A stretch of 64,000 nucleotides of DNA from an uncultured Verrucomicrobiales bacterium (GTDB lineage Bacteria > Verrucomicrobiota > Verrucomicrobiia > Verrucomicrobiales > DEV007): NCBI GenBank assembly GCA_943789025.1, contig CALSSN010000004.1:151950-215949 (forward strand). Direction: 5' to 3'. Position 1 is the stretch's first letter. Every line of letters begins with the position of its first letter. The position numbers and the translations under genes are program-made. The notes under the pieces were generated by a model. The model saw only the letters and a list, made by a program, of their open reading frames with translations. It searched no databases and was not told where the DNA came from. Positions 29,233-38,590 of this stretch are shown in pieces.

Positions 29233-31374
29233 GTTCTGGGCGAGGAGTTTGCTCAGTGCGACGGGGCTCTCTACCGGCGCCTGGCATTGCATTCCCTGGC
29301 AGAGGTAGGCCGCCATCATCGGCCCATCTTTACCCGCGCCCATCGCGGCGACGCCTTCTCGATTGCCTGCCGGCGGAACCAGAATTGCGCGAGCCACACT
29401 GTCCAATGGCAGCACTTGCAGGTGAGGAAAGAAGCCAGCGTCTACCGGAAGCCGGAGCGGGTCTCCGGGTCCGGGAAGCGGATCGCTTGTGCCACCGGCA
29501 AACATGACCTGGGTGGCTTCAGCCGTGGCCAGATCCAGCGCTACGACGAGTTCAGGTGCCGTGAAAGGAGATTTCTCGAGAACGCCTCCCAGACCACGCA
29601 AAACCCCAGCGGCCCGCTCCGTGAATTCGGGACGCTGGAGAATGCCCCCTAACCGCAAGAGATTGCAAGCAGCCACGGAGTTTGGCGATGGCTCTGCACC
29701 GTCGTAATCTTCGACAATCGAAAGAATCGCGTCGTGGTGACCTGCCGCTGCCGAAAGATAGACTCCCGAGTCTTTGTCGAGATAAAGACTGTCGAGTTTT
29801 GCTTGCAGGTTGATCGCCTTCTCCAGCCAAATTCCGCCTCCACCAGCCTCGAAAATATCGAGGTAGCCACGGATCACGAAGGCATAATCCGAAGCAAACC
29901 CAGCTACCCCCGCACTTCCCGCACGAAAACTCCGGAATAGAAAACCATTCGCAGTGCGGAGATTTTTTTCGAGAAACCGGGCTGCATTCTTGGCGACGTC
30001 AAGATACTCGGTTTCCCCGAATACCCGGGCCGCCTTCGTGAAAGCCGAGATCATCAATCCATTCCAGGCAGTCAGAATCTTGTCGTCGAGGTGCGGCCGT
30101 GGCCGCGCGTCCCGTACCTCTTTCAGGCGTGTTAGAGACCGCTCGCGCACTTGGAGGAGCTCCTCAGGTGACATGGAAAATTCCTTCGCTACCTCGTGGA
30201 GCGGTCGCGCCTGGTAGAGGATATTTTCGCCCCGAAACTCTCCGGCAGGATCTCCGTCAGAGGTGGCATTGCCTGCTTTTTCCACGCCGTAAAGCGCCCC
30301 GATGGCCGCCCCGTCATCTCCCAGAACCTCCTGGAGGTCCGCGTGCGTCCAGACGTAGAAGGCTCCCTCTTTCTTTGCGCTGGCGTCTTCCTCGGAGACC
30401 GCGCTGTCAGCGTCTTCTGCCGAGTAGAAGCCCCCCTCAGGGTGCATCAAATCGCGCGTGACATAGCGTAGGATTCCACGCGCTGTCTCGGCCAACTCCG
30501 CGCGACCGCTAAGCTGGAACCCCTCGAGATATGACACTGCAAGTTGTGCCTGGTCGTAGAGCATTTTTTCGAAGTGAGGCACGTGCCAGTTGCCGTCGAC
30601 CGAGTAGCGGTGGAACCCGCCGCCTACTTGATCATGCATCCCTCCCCGAGCCATGGCGATCAAGCTGTGAACCCCCATCTCCTGCGCCCGCATTCCCTTG
30701 GGTTCGTCAAGGCGCCCTCGCAGTCGAAAGAGGAGGTCGAAAACGCAAGGGCGCGGAAATTTAGGCGCTCCGCCGAACCCGCCGCGGTGGTGGTCGTAGC
30801 GATCGAGAAGGGTCTGGAAAACTTCGCGGAAGACGTTTTCTCCATCGGGAAGAATTGCGCTCGACCTCGGCCGAAGGCCTTCCTGGAGTTGCGCCACCAC
30901 CGAGTCGCCGCGCTCGACCAGCAGCTGCCTGTCGTCTTTCCAAAGCTTTATCACATGGCGAAGCATTGCTGGGAAACCTGGACGACCACCGCGATCCTCC
31001 GGGGGGAAATACGTCCCGCCGAGAAACGGCTTCAGCTCAGGGGTCAACCAGACGCTCATCGGCCACCCCCCACTCCCCGAAGTCGCCTGGACAAAGGCCA
31101 TGTAGGTCAAGTCGAGATCTGGTCGCTCTTCTCTGTCGACCTTGATGTTGACAAACCCTTCGTTCATCAAAGCAGCAATCCCCTCAGATTCGAAGGATTC
31201 GTGCTCCATGACATGGCACCAATGACAGGTTGAGTAACCGATAGAAAGAAAGATCGGCCGATCCTTCTCGCGGGCACGGCGCAGGGCCGCCTCGCCCCAG
31301 GGCATCCAATCCACGGGATTGTCCTTATGCTGGAGGAGATAAGGGGAACGCTCCCCGGCGAGTGCATTGGCCAT
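29197..31374 (-). CDS. DUF255/YyaL thioredoxin-domain protein (spermatogenesis-associated protein 20-like)
   Basis: [47 protein letters not shown]. Confidence 0.95.
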   Translation of the reverse strand: MANALAGERSPYLLQHKDNPVDWMPWGEAALRRAREKDRPIFLSIGYSTCHWCHVMEHESFESEGIAALMNEGFVNIKVDREERPDLDLTYMAFVQATSGSGGWPMSVWLTPELKPFLGGTYFPPEDRGGRPGFPAMLRHVIKLWKDDRQLLVERGDSVVAQLQEGLRPRSSAILPDGENVFREVFQTLLDRYDHHRGGFGGAPKFPRPCVFDLLFRLRGRLDEPKGMRAQEMGVHSLIAMARGGMHDQVGGGFHRYSVDGNWHVPHFEKMLYDQAQLAVSYLEGFQLSGRAELAETARGILRYVTRDLMHPEGGFYSAEDADSAVSEEDASAKKEGAFYVWTHADLQEVLGDDGAAIGALYGVEKAGNATSDGDPAGEFRGENILYQARPLHEVAKEFSMSPEELLQVRERSLTRLKEVRDARPRPHLDDKILTAWNGLMISAFTKAARVFGETEYLDVAKNAARFLEKNLRTANGFLFRSFRAGSAGVAGFASDYAFVIRGYLDIFEAGGGGIWLEKAINLQAKLDSLYLDKDSGVYLSAAAGHHDAILSIVEDYDGAEPSPNSVAACNLLRLGGILQRPEFTERAAGVLRGLGGVLEKSPFTAPELVVALDLATAEATQVMFAGGTSDPLPGPGDPLRLPVDAGFFPHLQVLPLDSVARAILVPPAGNREGVAAMGAGKDGPMMAAYLCQGMQCQAPVESPVALSKLLAQNSGPAKDQGRML

Positions 31375-31379
31375 CGGAT

Positions 31380-32669
31380 CTAGAGATTCATCAGGTCTTC
31401 GATCTCATCCGGGTCGATTGGAATCCCCGCCATTAAGTCAGTATTCTTCTCTGCCCCGATCACGATATTATTTTCCAGCCGCACCCCGAAGCCTTCTTTC
31501 GGCAGGTAAATCCCCGGCTCCACGGTGAGCACCATCCCGTCTTCCAAGGGTCGGTGCGCAAGGGCGACATCATGGACATCCAATCCGAGGTGATGCGACG
31601 TTCCATGCATGAAATAGCGTTTGTAAAGTGGCCGCTCCGGGTCCTGGGAGGCCACTTTGGAATTTTCCAGTAATCCGAGACGGACAAGTTCGCCTTCCAT
31701 CAGACGACCCACTTCTTTCTCATAGTCTCTAAGTACTACACCGGGCCGGAGCATCTGGCAGCATTCCCGGAGAATGCGCAGAACCGCATCATAGACGTCG
31801 CGTTGACGTGGATTAAAGCGCCCCGAAACAGGGATCGTCCGGGTCATGTCTGCGTTGTAATATCCATACTCAGCCCCTACGTCCATCAGGAGTAAGTCGC
31901 CGGAACGACACTCCCTGTCATTGGCAGTATAGTGCAGCACGCAGCTGTTCGCTCCCGATGCAATAATCGGTTGGTAACCGAATCCGCGTGACCCGGAACG
32001 GAGAAATTCGTGGGCGTATTCCGCCTCAACTTCATATTCCTTGAGGCCAGGACGCACGAAGCCAAGCACCCTGCGGAACCCGGCGGCCGTGATGCCGCAG
32101 GCACGCCCGATCAGGTCAATCTCATCTTGTCTCTTCAGCATCCGCATTTCCGTGAGAAGCGGTGCCAGGCGGTGCAATGCATGCAGCGGAAACTGCTCGC
32201 GACAACGCCGGGTGAATCGCGTATCCCGGGTCTCCACCTCCACCGAAGCACGCAGGTGTTCGTTGCTGTTCAGATACAGACCCTTGCCCTCGATCATGAG
32301 CCTGCGAAAGATCGCGTCGAACTCGCCAAGCCAGCGCACATTGCTGATCCCGGTCTGTTTTTTTGCTTCTTCCCGGGTGACTCGCGGTCCGTCCCAGACT
32401 GCCGCCTGTTCATCGGTTTCCCTGAGAAAAAGAATCTCCTTGTCCTCTTCACTGAAAGCATCCGGGAAAAGAACAAGGATGGTCTCCTCCTGGTCGATTC
32501 CCGTGAGGTAAAAAAGGTCGCTGTTCTGCCGGAATGGGTGAGTGCCGTCCGCGCAGGAAGGCAGGACATCACAGGCGTTTACAAGCGCCAGGCATTTGGA
32601 TTCTAACTGCGCCGCAAGGGTGCTCCGAACTGCGGTGAAAAATGCTGCGGGTGATGTCTGATAGCGCAT
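31380..32669 (-). CDS. pepP: Xaa-Pro aminopeptidase (M24B)
   Basis: [47 protein letters not shown] metal-binding motifs. Confidence 0.92.
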   Translation of the reverse strand: MRYQTSPAAFFTAVRSTLAAQLESKCLALVNACDVLPSCADGTHPFRQNSDLFYLTGIDQEETILVLFPDAFSEEDKEILFLRETDEQAAVWDGPRVTREEAKKQTGISNVRWLGEFDAIFRRLMIEGKGLYLNSNEHLRASVEVETRDTRFTRRCREQFPLHALHRLAPLLTEMRMLKRQDEIDLIGRACGITAAGFRRVLGFVRPGLKEYEVEAEYAHEFLRSGSRGFGYQPIIASGANSCVLHYTANDRECRSGDLLLMDVGAEYGYYNADMTRTIPVSGRFNPRQRDVYDAVLRILRECCQMLRPGVVLRDYEKEVGRLMEGELVRLGLLENSKVASQDPERPLYKRYFMHGTSHHLGLDVHDVALAHRPLEDGMVLTVEPGIYLPKEGFGVRLENNIVIGAEKNTDLMAGIPIDPDEIEDLMNL

Positions 32670-32771
32670 GGCTTGGTGAAGGGCTTGTTCGCTCGCTTGC
32701 TGGCGGATTGGCGGTGGGGAAGAATTTTCTCCTTTCCGCCCTCCCCCCGCGCCCCGCGCGAAATCCGAGAC

Positions 32772-33836
32772 TTACGGTTGCGTCTTCGCCGATCCTAATG
32801 GGCCTGCCGGAGATAGCAAGGAAGCGCGCAAGGCGCGCCGGTGCGCGCGGTCGGCCGCGATGGCATGCTCGAGAGCAGTTCCGAAAACCCGTGCAGGCAG
32901 AGCGAATGTGGTGAAGCGGTTGACGCGCGCGATGTTGATCCCGACAAGTTTTCCGTTCAGATCGAGAAGTGCTCCTCCTAGAAGCCCTGGATCAATCGGG
33001 GTGTCATGTTGGATGACTTCCGGAAAGTCGACGTTCCTGAGAGAGGTTTTGCCATTCAGGTAGCGACTTGCATCAAAGGGGTCTTCCAGAATCGAGGTGT
33101 CAGAAAGCGAGGCCGATTTGCGCAGCTTTCGTCCGGCGCGGGCGATCACCATTTCAAGGAGTGCACCCGGCGGAAGCGCTGTGATCGCGCCCCGCACCTC
33201 ATCCGGGCTATTCACCTCTTTGTCATCGATGAGGAGAATCACGTCGCCTCGCAGGAGCCCACACCGCTCGGCTGGAGTTGCCGGGAACACCTGCTCGATG
33301 GTCACCCCGTTTTTTGCCACTTCGCGATTGAGATTGACCATCATGATCCCGAGTGCCGCCTTCTTCGCTTTGATCTCGCGCGTCTTCGCACTCACAACTC
33401 CGAGGCTTGCCTCTTCGACGGTGGCTCCCAATGAGACGAGCCAATCTCCCATCCGGGCGGGTTCCGCTTCTGCCTCCCATGTCACGCTGGGGAGTTTATG
33501 GCCAGAAATCTTGAGAATGAGCAAGTCCACATCCGGCAGGATTTTCACGATACGCGGCAAAAGATACCGAGTGCCAAGTTTGACTTCAAACGGCCCTTCG
33601 ATGCGTGCTACATCGCTGTATTTGGTCACCAGATAGCCGTCATCAGAGACAACGGTCGCCACTCCGCTCCGCACTTCGTCTGCATACACCTCCAGAACCT
33701 TGGAGGCTCCCGCACCGGTCAATTCTTCCAGGGTAGCGTCTGAATCCGAGGCCGCAGATGCGCCGAAAACCTCCGTCATTGAGAGCGCGGTGAGTATGGC
33801 AGTCGTGAGCGCGGCGGATTTTTTTAGCACAGTCAT
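32772..33836 (-). CDS. HtrA/DegP-like pseudoprotease with PDZ domain nested in trypsin-like fold
   Basis: GYLVTKYSDV in place of TNxHVV, DVDLLILKI (Asp region kept), PDZ-like GVTIEQVFPATPAERCGLLRGDVILLIDDKEV, then IDPGLLGGALLDLNGKLVGINIA in place of NPGNSGGPLLN. Confidence 0.75.
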   Translation of the reverse strand: MTVLKKSAALTTAILTALSMTEVFGASAASDSDATLEELTGAGASKVLEVYADEVRSGVATVVSDDGYLVTKYSDVARIEGPFEVKLGTRYLLPRIVKILPDVDLLILKISGHKLPSVTWEAEAEPARMGDWLVSLGATVEEASLGVVSAKTREIKAKKAALGIMMVNLNREVAKNGVTIEQVFPATPAERCGLLRGDVILLIDDKEVNSPDEVRGAITALPPGALLEMVIARAGRKLRKSASLSDTSILEDPFDASRYLNGKTSLRNVDFPEVIQHDTPIDPGLLGGALLDLNGKLVGINIARVNRFTTFALPARVFGTALEHAIAADRAHRRALRASLLSPAGPLGSAKTQP

Positions 33837-34834
33837 GGTCGCTCTCCGAGTTTCACAGTGAATTTGAGGGTTTCGTCCTCCCGAAGGATGGTGAAGTCGA
33901 CTTTCTCGCCCGGGCCCTTCTGTTTGAGAATGTCATTAAAAGTGTCGTATTCCTGCACCTTTTGCCCATCCACGGATGTCACGATATCACCGACCTCAAT
34001 CCCCTCTTTCTCAGCAGCCGTCCCTTCCAGAACCCTGCGAATGACGACCCCGTCAGTATGTGAAGTTGAGGCGACTCCGAGAAACCCTCCACGACCGGCA
34101 GCGAAACGGGTGATAATTTTATCCTCCAGCATCGCCTCCCAGTGACTTTGGAAAGGCTCCATCGAGACGTGGTAGTTGTCGGTGAATTCACCACCGATGA
34201 AACTGTGAATACCGATCACCTTGCCAGCGAGGTTGAAGAGCGGTCCTCCGGAATCCCCTCCCAGTAACTCGCAACTGCTCTTCATCTTGTAGCGCCGCTT
34301 TTCCAGAACCCGGCCCACTCTGAGAACCATCCCTCGCTCTTCATCCACCCCGCCCGGGTGACCGAGCGCGAAACACCATGCGCCGTCCTCGAAAGATCCA
34401 TCTTCGACCTCGACATACGGCCACACGTTTTCTTCCGAGTCTGCAATCTGAATCAAGCCTGCATCACTCTGCTGGTGAAGCCCGAGCGTCTTTCCCTGTA
34501 CTTTTCTGCCGTCTTGAAAAATGATGTCGACCTCCCTGCCGGGCGCGGCATACACGTGCGCCGCGGTGAGAATCAATCCCGTCTCGTCAATGACCACCCC
34601 GCTGCCCATCCCGAAAGGCGAATGGATCGCCACGGTAGCCGCCATGCTCCGGTTGAGGCCCGACTGGACCTTCGCCTGCACTTCCCTGAGCTCACGAAGA
34701 CTCTCATTCTGGATCTGGTCAGCTCGCGAATCCACCGGATTCACCACCAGCAGAGCCCAGAGAGCTGGAAGAAAGTGGATTAATTTGGGATGCATCTCAA
34801 ATGAGAATCTACCTTGGGACGGGCATGTTTTCAA
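33833..34834 (-). CDS. HtrA-like S1C serine protease with PDZ domain (intact triad)
   Basis: LTAAHVY (His), SDAGLIQI (Asp), LLGGDSGGPLFNLAGKVIGIHS (Ser), C-terminal PDZ (EGIEVGDIVTSVDGQKV). ATGA overlap with next gene. Confidence 0.9.
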   Translation of the reverse strand: MKTCPSQGRFSFEMHPKLIHFLPALWALLVVNPVDSRADQIQNESLRELREVQAKVQSGLNRSMAATVAIHSPFGMGSGVVIDETGLILTAAHVYAAPGREVDIIFQDGRKVQGKTLGLHQQSDAGLIQIADSEENVWPYVEVEDGSFEDGAWCFALGHPGGVDEERGMVLRVGRVLEKRRYKMKSSCELLGGDSGGPLFNLAGKVIGIHSFIGGEFTDNYHVSMEPFQSHWEAMLEDKIITRFAAGRGGFLGVASTSHTDGVVIRRVLEGTAAEKEGIEVGDIVTSVDGQKVQEYDTFNDILKQKGPGEKVDFTILREDETLKFTVKLGERP

Positions 34835-34988
34835 AAAGTAATCATACGCCCGTGTTTCTTGCGCGAGTGACGGGACAGATCAGGGGTCGAACTTTCCCAA
34901 AGAGAGAGAAGGCGGCGAAAGCGAGGGGGCTGGAGCATCGCGTGGAGCCTCCGGAAAGCGGTAGAGAAAAACTTTGGCGTACGCAAGA

Positions 34989-36038
34989 TCAGCCGACTTT
35001 TCGTAGTTTGGTGACCCGTCCGTGCACGACCCACTCGACCAAAAGGATGTTTCCGTCTTTGTCGAAGACGGCATCGTGCGGGTGGACGAAGCGGTTGGTG
35101 GGCCACTTGTCGGGGTGCGGGCCGCGCATCGCTTCTTTTTTGTCGAGTACCCGGGCACGCCAGCTCGGGTCGTCGCCGAGTTGCGCCACCACCTGGTCGG
35201 AGCCATCGAGGAGGGTGATCCGCGCGTGGAGGTCCGGAACCAGCATGATATCTCCCTGAATGTCGATGTCCGCCGGGAACAGAAACCCGTCCATGGTCTT
35301 GAGGTGCTTACCCTCCATATCGAACCACTGGAGGCGCTTGTTGGCGCGGTCGCAGACGGCGGTTTTTGGGGTGCCGTCGCGGTCGTCGAGCCATTGGCCG
35401 TGGGGGGTGCGAAATTGACCGTCCTGGCTGCCAGGACCCCCAAGGGTCCGGAGCAGGTTGCCGTCTTTGTCGCAGTGGAAGATGTAGTGTGATCCGTAGC
35501 CGTCACCGAGGAGAACTTCGTCGTTGGGTGCGAAGCTGACATTGGTCGGGCGAAAGTGCTTCAGTTCGAGTTCGGATGCCATGCGCAGTGCTTGGTGGCC
35601 GCGCTCCCACACCATTTCGCCTTCGAGCGTGGCCTTGGTGAAGGCCATCTTCGGGCTCATGGGCGAGAGATAAAGATATTCGATGCCATCCGCTTCCTTC
35701 CGGATATCGATACCATGGCCCATCCCCGCGTGCTGGGGCATGAGCGTGCGCATGAATTCCCCACTGGGATCAAACACCGAGATAGAGTGTGGTTGGCCCT
35801 GATGGGAGATGTAGACGAGTCCTTTGCTGTCGATAGCGATGCCGTGGGTCGCGCCTCCGAAATGGCGGCCTTCGGGGAGCTGGGCCCAGTTGTTATGGCA
35901 TTCGAAGCGGTAGTCCCCGTCGCCCACGGTGGTGGTGTCTTCTTGGGCGATCAGAATCTGGGGGAAGGCTGAGAGCGCCGCTGCGCTGCTTCCGAATTTC
36001 AGAAAGCGCCGACGGGAGGAAGAATTGGTCTTGATCAT
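34989..36038 (-). CDS. TAT-exported NHL/6-bladed beta-propeller protein (peptidylglycine-lyase-like)
   Basis: SSSRRRFLKFGSSAAALSAF twin-arginine signal; repeated NHL-type GxxxYVSHQGQPHSISVFDPSGEF. Confidence 0.82.
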   Translation of the reverse strand: MIKTNSSSRRRFLKFGSSAAALSAFPQILIAQEDTTTVGDGDYRFECHNNWAQLPEGRHFGGATHGIAIDSKGLVYISHQGQPHSISVFDPSGEFMRTLMPQHAGMGHGIDIRKEADGIEYLYLSPMSPKMAFTKATLEGEMVWERGHQALRMASELELKHFRPTNVSFAPNDEVLLGDGYGSHYIFHCDKDGNLLRTLGGPGSQDGQFRTPHGQWLDDRDGTPKTAVCDRANKRLQWFDMEGKHLKTMDGFLFPADIDIQGDIMLVPDLHARITLLDGSDQVVAQLGDDPSWRARVLDKKEAMRGPHPDKWPTNRFVHPHDAVFDKDGNILLVEWVVHGRVTKLRKVG

Positions 36039-36130
36039 GCCGCAGGGTAAACGTCCGCTGTCATTCCACGCAAGAGATAGTTGGTATTTCATGTTGGCGA
36101 ACCTGTCTTCTTGGTTATCATCTCTTTCCT

Positions 36131-36964
36131 ATGTCTGAGTTGATTGCCTTGGAAGATTGTTTTGAAGATGTCATTGGCAAGGCCTGTCGTGGCCTCGCGG
36201 TTGATGATGGCACCCTGAGTTTTCTTACCGGAGTGGAGGAGGAAGTCATCGCTTCGCTAAAGGAGGGTAAGTTCGATGAGGAAGGTGCCCGTGCTCTTTG
36301 TTCGACCTTGAGCCTGGATGCCGACTGTCTGGTCGCCATGGCGCGTGGGGAGTGGGCGCCCGCGCCGGTCGCTCTTCCGGGCCTGCAACAGTTCAACTCG
36401 GATTACCGGGGCGAAATGACGGTGAATGCCTACCTTGCCTGGGATGAGGATACAGGTTCAGCGGCTGTTTTTGATACCGGAGCACAGGCCGATGAACTGC
36501 TCGCAGCCATCGACGCGCGGGGACTGACGGTCGGTGCGATCTTTATCACGCATACCCACCACGACCACATCATCGAACTGGACCGAGTTCGGGCAGCCAC
36601 GGGCAGTCCGCCGGTTTATGTCAGTGAGCGCGAACCCCTTCGTGGTGCTGAAAGGTTTGCCCCGGGACGGACATTTCAGGCCGGAGGGCTTTCGATCGCA
36701 ACCCGGCGCACCTCCGGGCACTCGGTGGGAGGGATCACCTACGTGATCTCCGGGCTGGCGCGGCCGGTCGCTGTGGTGGGCGATGCCCTGTTTGCCTCCT
36801 CGATGGGAGGTGGAGTCATTTCGTTTGCCGAGGCGCTCGAATGCAACCGCAAGGAACTTTTTACTTTGGGCGACGACTGTCTCGTTTGTCCGGGACACGG
36901 TCCGATGACCACGATCGGAGAAGAGAAGGCCCACAATCCGTTCTATCCAGAGTTCAAGCACTAG
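36131..36964 (+). CDS. MBL-fold metallo-hydrolase with N-terminal HTH-like segment
   Basis: IFITHTHHDHI (HxHxDH), TSGHSVGGITY, VCPGHGPMT. Confidence 0.88.
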   Translation: MSELIALEDCFEDVIGKACRGLAVDDGTLSFLTGVEEEVIASLKEGKFDEEGARALCSTLSLDADCLVAMARGEWAPAPVALPGLQQFNSDYRGEMTVNAYLAWDEDTGSAAVFDTGAQADELLAAIDARGLTVGAIFITHTHHDHIIELDRVRAATGSPPVYVSEREPLRGAERFAPGRTFQAGGLSIATRRTSGHSVGGITYVISGLARPVAVVGDALFASSMGGGVISFAEALECNRKELFTLGDDCLVCPGHGPMTTIGEEKAHNPFYPEFKH

Positions 36965-37005
36965 CAGAACCCATTCTCCACCATCAACCAGCAGAGAAAA
37001 ATTTT

Positions 37006-37896
37006 ATGAGCAAACGCATCGGATTCGTCGGAGTCGGAAAAATGGGCGCCAACATGGCCCGGCACCTCAATGACAAAGGGTGGGAGGTGACTTCCGTCTA
37101 TGATATCGACAGAGAGGCTGCCGCCAGTCTGGCGGAGGAGATCGGCGCCACAGCGCAGGAAAGCCTGGCTGCAGTCACTGCAGCCTCCGATACGGTGATC
37201 ACGGTAGTTTCCAATGATGTGGCTATGCGTGCCATTTTTCTGCAAGGCGATGATACACTTCTGGCAGGGGCCGAGGGCACCGCATTCATCAACTGCGCCA
37301 CGCTTTCACCTGAGATTCACAGGGAGGTTGAAGCCGCTGCCAAGGCAGTGGGAGCAAGTGCGCTCGAGGCCTGCATGGCCTCTTCGATCAGCCATGCCCG
37401 CGAGGGCAAGCTGTACTTGATGCTGGCTGGAGACGAAACTGTTTTCAATGAACAGAAAGACCTGCTGGAGGAATTGAGCTTGAACATGCGTTTTGTCCCG
37501 GGTGGAACAGGGAAAGCGGCCGAGGTCAAGGCTCTCGTCAATATGGTCATGAACATCAACACTGCAGGTCTCGCTGAGGGGTTGGGTCTAGGCACTGCCC
37601 TCGGGCACGATGTCGACATGCTCTGCGAGGTATTCTCCCAGACCGGCGCCAACAGTCGGGTACTGGAAACCGATGCCGAAGACATGCGCGATCGCGACCA
37701 CGAGTGCTGGTTTTCTGCGGAGCACGCGGCGAAAGATTCCGGGATCGCTGCAGACCTCGGCGCCAAAGTCGGCGTCAACTTACCTGTCAATGCCGCCACC
37801 CTCGGGCAGTACCAGAGAATGGTAGAAGAAGGTCTAGGAGACCTCGATAAGTCCGGAGTCGCTGAATTGACCTTCCCGGGCAGGCACGATGCTTGA
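37006..37896 (+). CDS. NAD(P)-dependent oxidoreductase, 3-hydroxyisobutyrate dehydrogenase family
   Basis: IGFVGVGKMGANMARHL, GTAFINCATLSPE, GGTGKAAEVKALVNMV. Confidence 0.92.
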   Translation: MSKRIGFVGVGKMGANMARHLNDKGWEVTSVYDIDREAAASLAEEIGATAQESLAAVTAASDTVITVVSNDVAMRAIFLQGDDTLLAGAEGTAFINCATLSPEIHREVEAAAKAVGASALEACMASSISHAREGKLYLMLAGDETVFNEQKDLLEELSLNMRFVPGGTGKAAEVKALVNMVMNINTAGLAEGLGLGTALGHDVDMLCEVFSQTGANSRVLETDAEDMRDRDHECWFSAEHAAKDSGIAADLGAKVGVNLPVNAATLGQYQRMVEEGLGDLDKSGVAELTFPGRHDA

Positions 37897-37953
37897 TCTC
37901 AAAAAGCGTAAAAATTCTCATTACATCAAAAACTAACCAGAAAATAACGAATC

Positions 37954-38379
37954 ATGATTATTCCAACTATCAGCTCAGGTGTCGCCGGTCCTCTCGGTGT
38001 CCTTCACATGCCCCGCTTTTGGCAGAAAGTGTCGCTCGACGCCGCAGGGAAGCTCCACCCCGATTACCCTGCTTGCGGGGCCGGCTACGACCAGATGATG
38101 CTCGACGCCATCGGGCTCGATAAAGACGCTACCCTGGCATACATCAACGAGAATAAGCCTACCTATGTGCAGTTTGAAGCCTGGGTGAAAGAGAAAGCCT
38201 CCAACCTCGGTGGTGCCGGTGGATTCAACGATGCCGTTGTGGGTTACAATCACGACGACGCGACTCGCGAAGGTATCCTCAGCGCAGTGGGACTTCCCGG
38301 TGCCGATATCCGGGACGCGGTCAATCTCAATAACCTTGAAGACTGGCACGACTTCCACGGCCAGGAGATCAGAGGCTAG
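37954..38379 (+). CDS. DUF5069 domain-containing protein
   Basis: GPLGVLHMPRFWQKVSLDAAGKLHPDY...CGAGYDQMMLDAIGLD typical of family as recalled. Confidence 0.75.
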   Translation: MIIPTISSGVAGPLGVLHMPRFWQKVSLDAAGKLHPDYPACGAGYDQMMLDAIGLDKDATLAYINENKPTYVQFEAWVKEKASNLGGAGGFNDAVVGYNHDDATREGILSAVGLPGADIRDAVNLNNLEDWHDFHGQEIRG

Positions 38380-38421
38380 GCAGCAGATCAGATTTACTTG
38401 ATGAAATAAGTAAGTTCGAGA

Positions 38422-38450
38422 CCCCCGGAGCATTGCTCTGGGGGTTTTTT
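38422..38450 (+). terminator. Rho-independent terminator after DUF5069 gene
   Basis: cccccggagc-att-gctctggggg-tttttt: 10-bp stem with one G-T, 3-nt loop, T-tract. Confidence 0.9.
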
Positions 38451-38590
38451 CTTTTTCAGCCCTTTTCAGGCAGGCAGAATATTAGAAATATTTCAGATCG
38501 AGATGATAGATGGAGCAATCCTTAGTCGTATAGCACAATGAGGATTTTCCAGCACGCGGCAATCGTCCTCCCACCCAAACCAAAAGTCTG

